Assembly: GCA_008828725.1 (NCBI GenBank)
Contig: MEHQ01000481.1
Span: 126,004 to 190,003 of the forward strand
Direction: 5' to 3'
From: Saccharina japonica
Taxonomy: Eukaryota > Sar > Phaeophyceae > Laminariales > Laminariaceae
DNA length: 64,000 nt
Positions 11,108 to 25,391 of the stretch are shown one piece after another. The stretch's first letter is position 1; every line of letters begins with the position of its first letter. The position numbers were made by a program, and so were the translations under genes. The notes beneath the pieces are model-generated. The model was not told the origin of the DNA. It did no database searches and saw only the letters and a list, made by a program, of their open reading frames with translations.

Positions 11108-14100
11108 AACCTCGTTTCTGACGAACGGCGGAGATGACGCCAGGCCCGGCGCTCTGCAGGGCCGCGATTAGGCGGTGATCATGGGTTGTGTGTTTTATTT
11201 CCCCGCCTCGGGACTTTTTATGTCCTGTGGACAGTGTATCCGTCGCTGTAAGCTGGGGTTCAAGAGGTCTGAGCAAAAACAAGGCAGTTGAGAACTATCA
11301 GCAGCATGTATTTCGCTAACCGCATTGCGTGTGTCTTGGTCGTGCTTCTTGCGGAACAAGCCCGGGCTCGAGCGGCGCCAACAGCAAAGCGGCCCGATGA
11401 GGACGGACCGCTGTCGCCGCGCTTCGTCTATCCGACAAGAAGATGCTGCGTACTGCCCGCAACACTGCAGTACGGTACGCGCGGGCAAGCGGGTTAGCGC
11501 AGCGTTCCTTTTCCTGCCTTTCTCCAAAGCATGCCAGAGAGGGGCACACACAACCAAAATGGAGGTTTCGGAAAGATGTCGTCGAGATGTTCCCATAGGC
11601 ACATCGCTCGGTGCTTACACGTACAGTAATCCCACCCCCCTCCCGTGGTGGAGAAAATCAGCTTCTAAGTTGGTCAGAGGGAGTGTGCTATCTTGCGTGT
11701 TATGCGGTAGGCGACCAACATGCAATACTATGCGGAATAGTCGGTGCACTGGGACATGTCTGAAGAGGTATACAGGAATAAGTTCCTGCTGGTAACATGG
11801 AGCTTTCGAGCAAGAAGAGCTGCCATGCGTACAAAAAATACAGGTCCTGTTGTGCAGGTTGTGCAGTAGAACTGGCGGGTGGTGGTACAACTACAGCATA
11901 CCAAGTGTAAGGTGTGCGTTGTGTTGTGTTTTTATGTTGTGTGCACGACGAAAAAACATGAGTACAGCAGCAGTACCTGTTGCGTGTTTTTGTTTCTGTC
12001 ATAATGTAAATATAAGGATACTACCCAATTAATAGGATCCCTGGTGAAGACTGAGACTGCAAGAAAACATTATAATTGAAATATACCATTTACGAGTCGT
12101 GCTGCTACGCGTATATGTTATGCATGTACACCATCCGCGTAGGTGTGTTCGAGTCCCAAGCGGATGTAGCGAGGTTTGGTTCGGAATTGCTAGTGCGTTA
12201 TAGACTACCGGTGTGATACACAAGTAGCATCGTTTTTCGTTGGTGGCGCGTTGTGTTTTTCCCGTTTTTTCTCGTGTTTTCTTTGTGTTAGAACACACCA
12301 GACAGCGTAACGAAGGCGACGTATTTATGCATAGCTGCATTGATCGCTAACCGGGCTCTGGCTCTCTCCGTGTGAAGAATAGGGTGGAGATTATCCGCCG
12401 TTGTTGGTGTCGTTGTGTTGAGTCGTGGGGGTAACGCGCGGGTGGTTTGTTCTTGACGCGGCAGGGTAGATACAGCAGGGCGCGTGCTGGCGTGTTTTCA
12501 GAGCATACCGGTAGCATTTAGCATTTAGTACAAGGTACTCTTGTGTATCGTACCACCAGTATATCTCACATGGGTAGACATTATTAGTTACTGGTATTAT
12601 TTTGCCTTCCGATAAAGTACCGTACAGTAGATGATTAGCAGTGCACCCCCATAAGCTTCCTGCATTAAGACCGATTTCCACCTGACAACATGTTGGCCGC
12701 GAACAAATTCGGAATCATATAGGCGACTAAATTCCGAATAATCACCGAATCCTCAGTTATGGCGACTGAGGCATCCTCGCCCGTACACTTCTCGCCCGCG
12801 AGCGAGCGCTTGGCGGGGCTGCAACCCACCTACAAAATGGGATGTATTAATCCCATCGTGTGAGCGAAAAAACGAGCTCGATCGGCCACGAACAGCCTTG
12901 TTGCGAGGCCGTCGAAGATTTCTCGAGATTTGTTAGGTCGAAACATCAGCAAGAAGCAAGGTAAACTCGTACTGTAGCTCTTAAATGAAACCATTGTTGT
13001 ACACTATCCCACTATCAATTGGGGGTATACGACCCGAGAGCGCCGATAGTGTTTTGTTTGTTTGTACCAGACCGAGCTCTAGCCGCGAAGGTGATCAAAC
13101 GAGTGCGCCTGCCTGTCGGGAGCGTAGCAAACCTGGAGAGCGTACTACCGTACACATCCCCATCGTGTGAGCGAAAAATGAGATCGGATCGGCCACGAAA
13201 GTCCGTTGTTAATCATTCATGTTTTTACTCGCGAAATCCGAAGTGACCCACAATGAATGACGGCGCACAATGTAAAGTAGCAACGTTGCCGGTTTCACAT
13301 TGAAGGGAGCAGGCGTGACGCGGCGCCATTTTCTGGCAACATGAAGCTGCAATTCGTATGTCAGAACACACACATGCATGCTCTTGTTTGATTCTCGGTG
13401 TTTATTTATTGCCAACTGCTGTACGAGTGCAGCGCCTTTTCATTGCATTAGTGGGGCAATCCCCAGTGTACCTTTTTTTTTGTTCGGATGATTACGCGCT
13501 ATTGGGAGTTGAAGTTAACGAATAAAATACAAAAGTGCTCTAATTACTCCTGTCCTGCACTCCCGAAACAAATGCGCTCGTACGCACCAATCACTTTAAA
13601 CCGGGACCGTATGTGTACAGTCCCAGGTATATCATAGCAGCAGCAAGCAGCACCCGGTCGTTTAATTCGGTCTAAGAAACGCAAGCGACCGATCCTGCAA
13701 GCTCCTCCTGCCAACAATTGACATATTCCGCGCGGTGGGCGTCCACTGAACGAGAACCAATGAACGAGAGCCATGGCGGGGGTTAGTTACGGACAGCAAG
13801 GCGTGGCGTATGCCGCTCGCGAGTTCGCCTTATATGACGTTTGCGATTTTTTATAAAAGAGTGCATTGCTACTATTAATACGATGTGTATGTTGTAGACT
13901 TAAGTAGAGTGGACCTTGTGATATATACCGGACGTAAGGGGATTGACTCGGTGGCCCCAGCAGTCTCGCAACCGACATTGTAATCTCCTCCCGCGGTAAC
14001 CACGTGACGGGCACCCGGAGGATGAGAGCTAAAAAGAGAGTCGTGACAGACGCGAATCACGGCCACTGGGTGTTGGAAGTTGTTCCAAAAAAGGTAATAC

Positions 14101-16141
14101 ATACTACAGTAGAGCAGCAACCATCAGTCTCGCGATCCCGTTTGAGAAACGCAAGACTATGCAAGCTCCTCTCGCGAAAACCACTACCGATTGTTGTCGA
14201 TAAATCGCGGGCCGGCATTTGCTGGACGGGAGCCGGTGAGCGAGGGTTGTTGCGGGCGTGAGTCGCGGACACAGAGGGGTGGGGTGTGGGTTGAAGCTCG
14301 AAGTTGAGTACTTGGCAAATAGTAGTTCGAGATTGCAAAAAAAAACAAAATACGAGAGTCATGCCTGGTGGAGACTGGAATGCGCGAAACGGGGGACAGA
14401 ATAAGATCCGAAGATACCTCACAGAGACCTCAGCAGACATCGAGGAAATCAGAAGGTGAACACCACACAGCGACTCGTTCTGCGTGTACTGGAGAACGTA
14501 CTACTACATACTGCACATTGCGCAAGTTTACAGGCCTACCGTAGGCTTGCATTTTCGACAAAAACAAGCGCGGATACACAAACGACCCAGCCATCTTATC
14601 TATCCTACTGTCTTCTCTGCAGATTTTCGGTTGCCGGTAGCTTCATGGTGCCGCACAAGCAGGAAGTGCGTTGAACCGCTGCACGATATGGCAGTAGTCA
14701 CATTATGTTTTGGGTTCCACCCTATTTCGTAGGCACAGTGCGCCCTTACACCGTAGGCGATGGGGTTTTGCTGTCCTTCAGGCGTTGAACTTCAGCACCG
14801 CCTGACTTATCGATTGGCCAGGGGCCAGGTGTTGTACGCAGGAAGACCGAGGTTGTCAACACGCTAAAGACGCCACAGCGCTGTTCCTTCGCTCGGAGAA
14901 AGCGCAAGACAGACAGCGAGGCGCAAGACAGACAGCGAGGCTGAAGACCGCAACAATATATATATATATATATACTTAACATTTTCTTAACTTCTATTTT
15001 TTTTTCCTGGTACGCAATGTCGGTGACGACTGAAAATAAGCACGAGGCGCGACTGTTACGTCTGTTTTACACCCCCCACACTACCGATAGCGGGCGACCC
15101 CGCTCCTCACCAACGCTCGTTCGTCTTATCGAAACCCGCTCCTACGGTAGGCTGACCAATCGCGCCAAATTGCCAAATTGCAAATTTGTCTCATGAGCAT
15201 GCCCTCGACAGATGCGAAAGTTGGCGCCGCCCTAACGGTCAACACAAAACAGAGGGTGCAATTCTTCCATCTCCCAATACAAAGTCCAAGAAACGTTCCT
15301 ACGGGCACTAAGGAGCATGAAGGCTATGTTCAGAAAATGCTGGGAAACATGTCCCACGACTAGCATATTCCCAGAACATTCTGGGAAATATCCCCCACGA
15401 CAAGCTAAGTGTTCTCAAAACATTCTGGGGGGATCTCGTGTGTCTGTAAAGCAGTACCTTTCCGATTCCGCTCTGCCAAGCACGAGTATCGCGCACCACC
15501 TGTTTTCCCTTAGTGTCAAAAACTACGAGTAGCTTCAACCGCTAAGGTACGCACACATTTACCGTGGACACGAAAATAAGAACAAACGAAAAACTACGGA
15601 CGCAAATGAGAGGTTAAAAAAAGGGTAAGAGCCCCACCCACCACCCTTCTCGATCAACAGGGGGACAAAAGAACGAAAACACACCTACCACACAGCATGG
15701 AACGTGCGTGCCGGTCAGCAGAGTTGCGTCGCTGTACGCTGAGCGATTGCGTTAACCTATACCCTGGTACCTCGTAATCCCCGTTCAGCACAAGAACACC
15801 CTCCAACGAAGGGCGAGGAGAAAGGAGCAAAACAGCGTCGCCGAACTGTTGCCAGACCGCGAACGTCTCGACCATAAGCCAGTACCACAGGCTCAGCACC
15901 GCCCTCCCACCCGCAAAAAAAAATAATTCCTAGTGTTTTTCTCTGTCTCTCTTGCTGCGCGTTATATTCGTTGCTACAGTAGTCTTTCCCTCGCCCTTCC
16001 GCCCTAAAAGAAAGCCTTGTCTCTCTCTTGCTGCGCTTTCATCCGTATTTAGTCCTTCTTTCGCCTTTAAGCGTTATTCTGCCTTTGGTCTTCCCGTCGC
16101 CTTTCGTCGTCCGCTTGCCTTTCGTCAACTCCTACTGCTGT
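11108..16141. other. Gene-free spacer between convergent genes
   Basis: About 5 kb separates the transporter stop from the PRP4 kinase stop. It presumably holds both 3' UTRs. I see no exon with recognisable homology. It contains a pair of 40-bp direct repeats (12853 and 13159), a diverged longer repeat pair (about 13660-13800 against 14130-14280, sharing GAAACGCAAG and GCAAGCTCCT words), a 16-bp tandem (14905-14940), a short TA run (14957-14973), and an inverted repeat TTCCCAGAACATTCTGGGAA near 15370. Confidence 0.55.
12853..13199 (+). repeat. Pair of 40-bp direct repeats 306 bp apart
   Basis: The words CATCGTGTGAGCGAAAAA and GATCGGCCACGA occur in the same order at about 12853-12893 and 13159-13199, with few differences. 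The intervening 265 bp has no coding potential. This could be the ends of a small degraded element or a simple duplication; no inverted termini were seen. Confidence 0.6.
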
Positions 16142-19100
16142 TCACACTCGACGCAAGAAGCTGTGCGCAGAGCACTGCTCGAGAGACATCCTCTGGCGCG
16201 GGTCCAACGACATGCACTTGTCCAAGAAATCGGCGAGGTCGACGACGGTGTCCTTCTTGTCTTGTGCGCCTTTGCTCCTCATGATGTCGCTCTTGATGGG
16301 TCGGGACGGGGCCGTTACCGTCACGAGTCGCACCGTCGCTTGTCCTGCAAGCAAAGGAGTTCCCAAGGGTTCCGAAGAATTTTGAGGGATGCCGAAGGGG
16401 CCATGGAGAAACCACGGTCAAACCAAGAGCTGTAAAAAATAGTAAAACCCATTGGTGTTCTCACGTGAACCAATCGCCATAATCTAGCCCGTGAGCACGA
16501 AACAGGCTCGACTAGTAGTGTAGCACGCGAAGGCTGAGGGACACGATTTGCTTCTCTCAGGTGTCACGTTATCCTCGTCGTGCCGTCCTTCGTGCGCTCG
16601 GTGGTCATCTCTGGACGTCGTCAAATATCCATGTTACAAATGGCACCTTTACAACTGCTGTTAGCGTCACGACTATATATCGACCTCTTAGAGTATCGGC
16701 GATACAAATACCGACGTCACAAATGCCAAGGTTGCAAACGTTGAATGTTGCTCCTACAACTGGTGACGTCATAAGTGTTGGCGTTACAAGCAGCAACGTT
16801 GCAACTGTTGGTTGGCATTGGATTCGTTGAAAATTGCAACTCACGTTTTTGGGGGAAATGACTTGGAAATAAAATGGGTCCGACTTCCCAGAAGCGAAAG
16901 GATTTGAGGGGGTGAACGTGACATATCAAACCGTTAGAAGTCGAGCCAACGACCTGAGTGCAGGCCACCATCGCACGGCTACTCGTACAGCCGCACAAGG
17001 TAGCGCCTCAACATACAAGGATCGCTTTCTCACTGTCAGAACTCAACCCGACACCACCGCGGATGTAAAACGTGGCAAAGTGCCGCATCGGTAGAGACGT
17101 CGCGTGTCTGACAACTTTCTCTACGCGCTCAACACTGGCGGTACCACCAACCATTAAGCATCACCTGTCACTGGATCAGGCTCCTGCTGCATGAACTGCC
17201 CCCCTTCCGTAAAATGCGGTCGAATGCCTCCCATTGTCTCGAACGCCCGCATGTGGCTCTTGATCATGCGCGTGGGAACCGGGCCCTTGAATTCCATCAT
17301 CCTCTTGAGCATCTTTGGCGTGCAGCGTCACACAAAAAGGAGAGAGGAAGGCATCAGAGGCGAGTCGCGAGAAAAAATATTGTACGTATACCTCCTCGCT
17401 TTCGTTTGGGTCAACCGCTGAGCGAAAAATTCGACAGGTTGCAGTTCCCGGCCAGACGAAAACGAAATTAACCCACAAAAAGGAGAGAGGAAGGCATCAG
17501 AGGCGAGTCGCGAGAAAAATACTGTACGTATACCTCCTCGCTTTCGTTTGGGTCAACCGCTGAGCGAAAAAAATCGACAGGTTGCAGTTCCCGGCCAGAC
17601 GAAAACGAAAATAACCTTCGACCACCCCCTCCTTGGGTAGGCTCTGGCGCACACAAAACCGCGTGGTCCGTGACGATAGACTGGCCGAGATAGGATGCAT
17701 CACACTCCTGATGGAGGCCAGCCAAACCAAAACTGTCATCACAACCATCACCAACTACACCACGAACACGCACATCCAACACCAACAAACAACAAAGCAC
17801 AAACAACATAAACACAACTACAGAAACACCACCAACACCACCACCAACAACAACAACAACTACCCTAACAACAACGCCACCACCACTAACAACACTAACA
17901 ACAAAAACACAACATCGTCGCTACCACCACTACCAACAGCACCATCAACAAGGCAATAACAGCAAGTCCAGGCAACGCACCTCGTTGTTGTTGACGCCCG
18001 GCAATATCGGCGACCCCTTGTACAGCTCGAACAACGTCACGGCCACCGACCACAGGTCGATCGCCTTGTCGTACTCCAGCCCCATAACGATCTCAGGGGC
18101 TCGGTACCAGCGACTGACGAGGTACGGTGTCGGGTCGTTGTCGGGGTCGCTCTCGCGGAAAGCCGAACTGAGGTGCCAAAACAAACGCAGACGAAGGAGG
18201 GGCGTGGTTGGGTATAACAGGCGCGGACACGTACGTGTTCGTAGTCATCGAAGGAAAAGCGTGCATACAGAGGAGGAGGCCCGAGGTGCACAAAACGATG
18301 ATGGGGGTGATGGTGATAATGATGATGGTGATGAACCCTACTGATGATGCCTCCTTCATAAAACACATACCCTGGTACGGGTATGACACAACCGCTAAAC
18401 GTTAAAATGCTCCCCTACACTCGAAAAAAATCCCTGCACGCCAAAATGTTCCCCTTCACATGCGTAACAGCCATTACTGGCAACAGGCAAAAACAAACAT
18501 GTCCAGCGTCGGTCGAGTAACGTACCCGAAGTCCGCAAGCTTGAGGGATCCGAAGCCCTGGTCGACAAGGATGTTGTCGGGCTTGATGTCGGCGTGGACA
18601 AGGTTCCTAGACGCCATGTGCTTCAGGGCCGCCATGAGCTGTTTGCCATACTTCTGGACAGCGTGTATGTTGATGCCGGTCTTTCGCACAGCAGTACCGT
18701 CATACCAGGTATACGAAATGATTTTTTGAAGAACGAAAAACACAAGCAAAAAGAACGTCGGGAGTAGGACAACAAGGGGGGGAAAGGGGGACAAAATACA
18801 TTGCTTAATTGCGTTAAACGTGGCAGTCCAACGGTTGGAACACCAACTATAGAGCGGCAGAAAGGGTCATGTTTTTCAATCACGCCAGATGCAAATACTG
18901 TCCACGACTGCTACGGACTGCGAGTGGCAGACACTGTTGAGGACTACCAGGGACTGTCATAGGCTGGCAAAGACTGTCCAGAATTGCTGGGAGCAGTCAC
19001 ACGCAGTCAAGGGCTGCCACGGATACTGTCAAGGTCTGTCACGGACAGTTTCGGGCAGGTCAAATACTGCCAACAACTGCCAGGGACTGTCACAGACTGC

Positions 19101-20139
19101 CAAGGGCCGTCACGGACTGTTAAGAGCTGTCACGGACATGTCAAGAACTGCCAAAGGCTGTCAAGAACTGACACGAGACAGTAATATACTATTGAGACCG
19201 TCAAGAACTGCCAGCGACTGTCACAAGCTGTCACGGGCAGCCACGGACTGTCAAGAGCTAACAGGGAATGTCACAGGCCATAAAGGACCGTCAAGGACTG
19301 CCACGAACTGCCAAGAACTGTCACAGACTAGACACCGGACTGTCAAGGACTGTCTAGAACTGGCAGGGGGTGTCACAGGCGGTCAAGGGCTGTCGCGGAC
19401 TGAGCACAAAGCACAAGGCGTACAGGGAAACCGCCGGGCCGTAAACCTATACCAAGAGCATACCTGGTACACCCCAAAACAAACACATTACAGCGCCGGG
19501 GGTCACACGGGGCGCAGGCAGGATAAACGGATTGAATGACGATCGCCACACGTCAGAGGACAAACGTAAATGTGCCCGCGTATACATGTGCATCATTTTC
19601 AAAGACATGCAAGGGTACCTAATAAGGATGTCGAGGCCTGACGGGCTCCTTACACACGCGATTCCAAGGAAAGTCGTCACCTTGCTTGTGAGTTTGCATG
19701 CCGGATACCACCCGTTCGCCCCCTCGGCACTGGCTCTTCCCGTGTACCTTATTCCCACGAAAATCAGGCAGGCCAACCCTATCCACGAATACCGGTGTCT
19801 CGTTTGAAACTTTGCATGCCTGACCTCCCCCCCCTCCCCCCGGCACACACACCCCTGTCCCTTCCCCCCCTCCGTTCTTCGATACTCCCCCGGGGAGCTG
19901 TTCCTTACCTTGCGGCCGAATTTCTTCAAGGTCTCGCGCAGGTTCATCTGCATAGCCTCAAACACCATCACCACGTGCTGCTTGTGGTCAAGGCTGCACA
20001 ATAGCCTGCGCGAGTTGCACCGTAGGTGAAGCGGTAAGGCGCACCAGGGAAAGGCCCCGCCAGAACAGCGAGGGGAAAACGGACAGCGCCCGGCGAGGGA
20101 GGGACGTCATGTTCGGACTCGGAACAACACAACAATAGC

Positions 20140-20235
<96 letters not shown>

Positions 20236-23200
20236 AAAATGACCAAATGACCAAATGACAAAACAATTCAGCCAAAAGATGCGAACCGATCGAGAAACAA
20301 GAGATCGATCCTACCTCCGATCCGCACGCGCCCACCGAGTACTCTCGGAACAGTCTTCCAATAAGCTCGGAATATTTTTCCAGCGATCCATAAATACTCT
20401 TCTCGGAATATTATCGGAACGTTCTCGGGGGCGACCTCTCGGAATACTCACCGAATGCAGTGCTTCCTGTTGGTCGGGTCGTGCTCGGCCAGCTCTTTCA
20501 GGAGGGATATCTCCTTCTGAGCGGCCTTGCGCATGGTGTCGTTGTTGCGGATCATTTTCAACGCCACCTCCGATGCTCCACCCACGGCCGCTGGGCCCGC
20601 TCTTCGCAAATGACACACACGGACAAACCGATGAAATCATTACACAAAAAAAAAACGTGAATAATCCGAATAAACATTCGAGGAATGATCAGAAAAACAA
20701 AAATCGGAAGAAAAAATACGAAAAAAACGTTCCCCAGAACAAAATCCGAAAAAAAAGACCCCGAAGCCCGATTCAAAGAGCGTTCCCGAGAGCATTTAGA
20801 GGAACGATTAGAAGAACCATCCGAAAAACGATCCGAATCGAAGGCCAAAACCAATCACCCCACACAGAAGAGGCAGGATGCAGCAGGAAGCCAAGCACCG
20901 AACAGCGAAGGCCAAAGCAGCGAAGGCCAGAGCAGCGAGGCGTAGGAACAGAAAACACGACACAGCACAGGCCGAGCAGGAGCGGGGGACAGGGGGGGGG
21001 GGCGGAGCAACGGGGCAAAGGCTTGACAGCGTCAGAAGGCAACCTCGAGTGATTACTCGTCGAGCATCGCGTGGCTCGTGTTCACTGGGTTTATCAAGTG
21101 ATTATGTTACGCGATAACTGTCGTCAAAACTGTCGCAATGATTGCTACTCCCAGAAATGTTGTGTTACAGTGTAGTATAACTATATACCAAGGTGGCTAT
21201 TACCACCTGACTAAGGGCTGCACCACGGAAAATGGTATGCTGTTCCAACTCCAACTCTAACAATCGGGAGCATCGCAAGCTGACGCGATGAGAGAGGCTC
21301 GACTACTCCATTGCCAAGAAACGCGCACCCTACTACCGTAGTAGTACATAGCCCCTCGCCTTCCCCTCCCTTCAAGCAGAAACATCTAATCGCGATTGTC
21401 GCTTGGGGCCACATGTGCATCGTCCAATTTTAGGGCGCACACTCCTCTTGATTTTACTTTTACAAGAACAAAGCAAACCTCAAGCGAAGCCACGTGAAAC
21501 AACAACAAAAAACGTGCACACTACGCGCACACACCAACACCAACACCAAGATACACCAAGGTACACCAACATACACAAACACCAACAACACCGACAACAC
21601 CAACACAGCACAAAACACACCTAAACAACCCCGAACACACAAACGCCACTCGCAAAATAAACCCACACGAGCGCCTCTCGCGACGAAACGCCACTCGTCT
21701 AGTTTGACCACCTAAAGGTACAAGGTACAGCTTAAGACACCTTAGGGTGACCGCTACGCTAAGATGTGGGACGTGGGGTGGGGGGGGAACCATGCCTAAT
21801 AACTACAGCAACCCGCTCAGAATATCACCGACGTTTTAGACAAAAACAGTTAATATTATAGTGGGGAAAATGTTGGCAGTGGGGAAAGGGTTAAACGGCA
21901 AAAGAGGGACTATTTAGTAAAACTGTCAAACCGTGCCCCCCAAAACAAAATGGCAAATGACAATAAAATGACAATAAAATAATAATACCACATGCCCTTG
22001 ACAGGAAAAAAAAGAGAGACGTCTCGAGCGAGCGAGAGAGAGGGGGGAGCTACCTCACACGTCCCCTCCCCGCCATCGCAGTCCCATCTCCAGCAAAACT
22101 AGCAAGTGGCTGGCCTCGCGGAGCCACCAAGCCCTGGGTCGCCATCAGAGGGAACAACGTCAGATTTTACGAGTATGGAGTTTGAAAATACAGAGCGGTG
22201 ATGGGGGGGGCTGGGGGCTGGGGGGGGGGGGGGGGGCGCGATGCGCCCGACGGGCTACTAAACGAGCTGCACGATCGTGACACGAAACAAAAGTTATGTC
22301 GACGAAAGGCAGCGTAAGGTCAGGCAAGGCAAGGCAAGGCACGACAAGGCGAGGCATGGCAACGCAAAGTAAGTAAGGCGGGCAGCGGTGGCGGCGGCGG
22401 CGGTGGTGGTGGAGCAAGTACTGCATCTCGTACAAAAATCAATGAGTACAAACACTAAAAAAAAAGGGTCTGGACATTGGTTACCGACCATTAAAAACTG
22501 CCGCCGCGTTGTTGTGGTCTCTTTCTCCGGCTGCTGCCGGTACGATGGATTGATGTAGGGGGTGGGTGGGTTGGTTCCTTCCAGGGTTTGGGGGGCGACG
22601 GGATACTGGCCCGACTATGTAGATAGATAAAAATATTTTTTGGCAACCATTTGACGACGGAAAGCAAGCACAGCGTCTATTTTCAAATTGCACGAGGGCG
22701 GAAGGGCACATCGTTTCAATCAAGGCAAGCCACGGAGAGGCAAGGCGAGGCAGGGCAAGGCAGGGTAAGGTCAAACAATCGAAACCAAACAAAACCAAAC
22801 CAGACCAAACCAAACCAACAACAACAACAACAACAAAAAACAAAAAAACAAACCAAACAAAACGAAACTTAACCGAACCAAACTAGACCGAACTAAACCA
22901 AGTCAAAACAAACAAAACAAAACCAAACCAAATCAAACCGAAAAAAAGCAAAAGAAAGCAACATTCAAAAAAAGCACCAAACGATTAACACGAGCAAAGC
23001 GACCGTTTCAGCAGTTCGCCCTCTCCCAAGCAAGGCCCGGCCCACGCGAGCCCGTTTCAGTTACCTTGTGTCAAGGCACTTGAGGACCGTGCTGAAAACA
23101 CCCTGCCCCACCGATCCGAGCACAGTGTATCTGCCCCCGATAACCTCCCCCACACGCGTCTTGTAGTAACCCTCCATGTCGGTCCAGTTGCCCTGACAGG

Positions 23201-25360
23201 AAAGCGGGTTTGTGCATCGGCATGGCATGACGCGCGTTCAAGAGTCAGAATGTCAGAATGTCAGAATGTCAAAGCGAGCCAGACTTTGCATGTCGAGTCA
23301 GTGTGTTCGTCCCTCGCCATGGTAACACCCTCACCACTACCCCAAGTTGCGACAAAGGGGGTTAGTAGCCCTACAACCGTAGCCACGAGACAGTGGTCAC
23401 GAAAAAGTAGGCTTAAGATTGTAACCGCAAGGTAGCACCTGTTGGGACAGTAGCTATACGACAGTAATTATTCGTAGCAGAGCCGTAGCCATCAAACACG
23501 TGTGAGCGAGTGAGCCTGCCATGTCCAAGAGAAGGTTAAATAGTATCAACGCGGTTCACGGGTCCGGTCAAACCTCGCGAGTCCGGTAAGACAGCAGTAG
23601 CCGTAAGACACTACGAGCTACAGACAGCAGTAGCCGCAAGACACTACGAGCTACAAGGCAGCAGCCGGTAACATTCCCGCCAAGCCCGAATATGAACAAA
23701 CAAAAAAAGCCTCATGGATACCAGGCCCCATCCCCTAGACTCTGTGCGCCTCCGTAAATTGAAAATACAGACTTGTCATGTATGTCTCCATAACCATTCA
23801 GAACTGAAAAAAATGTCCCACACTAAATCCAAGTATTTTGTCCCCAAATACGTGGGACCAGTTCTTAAGGGGATACGGTCAAAATCTGAAAACGCCTTGC
23901 GACATTTATCCCTAGAGATTAGACACGAGCTACCTACCGTACGTCGGTGAACATTCGCATCCAACCCCAAGCAAGCGACAGAGAGACTACAGCACTTCCC
24001 CACGACAGCTGGTGTCGACGGCGCAGATGTCTCGGGAATCAAATGCGATCGATGAACACCAATTCGCAGAAAACAAAAAAACAGGCCAAACACGATTACA
24101 AAGAGCAAGCAAAATAAGGAAACCTTCCACACGATTGCGAGAAACAAAAACGACAATCTCTACTACATATATACGAGTACGCGATTGCAAAGAGAACAAA
24201 AAAAATACCAAAAGTCTCCACTTTCAGCTCGAAACCTGGAAACCCGTTCGGAAGCGGGCCAAATGGGGGGGGGGGGGCGTACTCATTTGTTGCTTGCCCT
24301 AAGCATTTGACCATTGACCACGCATCCCTTTCGAGACGGAGCAAAACATATGAAATGTACGTCATTTTCATGCATGGCCGAGGTCGTATGACCATAGACC
24401 CTCCCATCCCTACAATGCCGGGACGGAGCATGTCGGGTTTTCACCGACCAGGGGTGGGGGGTGTACTCATCGTGTCGTGCACGGCCGTAGTCGTATGACC
24501 TTAGACCTTCGCATCCCTACAATGCCGGAACGCATCATGTTGGGCTTTCACCAACCAGGCAGACATTGCTCGCACCAAGCGCGAAGCGCCGTGAGGTATC
24601 GGGCGAGTCGCATGGAGGGTGAGCTGCATCCTATGCATGATGCTAAGAACCGCCTACACGGGGGGGTATAATCATGTCATGCATGGCCCAAGTCGTACGA
24701 CCATAGACCACAGACGATCGCATCCCTACCATGGCGAGACGGAGCACGTTGGGTTTTCACCGTGGGCACAACAGCAGCTACATCGTAAAAAGTAGACTCG
24801 CTCACCTGGTCCCCGCCGGCATCATCTCCCAAGTACGACATCCCGTGCCCTCCCCCCTTCCCCCCCATCTTCCCCCCGGGCCCAGCCCCCGCCGTTGCGG
24901 CGGACGGAGACGCCGCCGAAAACATGTCGAAAACCGGCCTGTCCTCTTTTCCCTGCTGCGCTCGCAGCTCACTCGAAGACAGCCCCCCCCCTCCCTCGAC
25001 CCCGCCGTTCCCATTAGCAGCCTTGCCGTTCCCCCTACCCTCGCCAGGGATGGGCGCGTCCTTCCGCGCACCCGTGGCGTCAAATGTATCCTCCTCCTCC
25101 TCCTCCTCGTGGGCTCCTCCGTCGTTGCTGCCGTCCTCCGACCCTGCGGCCTGCTTGGTGATCTCGATAGGACCCGCATCATCGTCTTCCTCGCAATCAT
25201 CCACGCTGTTGATGGCGGAGTTCGACAACATAGTGGTGGCATTCTCCATCGCGGGGTCTCCATTTGATGATGACGGAGGCGGTGGCGATTGCCGGTCGCC
25301 CGGGTGCAACGCCTCGTTGCTGATGGTTCCGCTTGCACCATTTGTCGCCGAAGACGCTGG

Positions 25361-25391
<31 letters not shown>

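Noticed and set aside
15360-15400. Heat-shock or STAT-like site (TTCCCAGAACATTCTGGGAA)
   Set aside because: A neat inverted repeat, but it stands alone in a gap downstream of two genes with no promoter nearby.
18890-19410. CRISPR-like array
   Set aside because: Units are about 10 bp, degenerate and without unique spacers, in a eukaryotic intron.
19968-20335. Poly-Leu and poly-Cys minus-strand proteins
   Set aside because: Produced by the AAC microsatellite in PRP4 intron 4.
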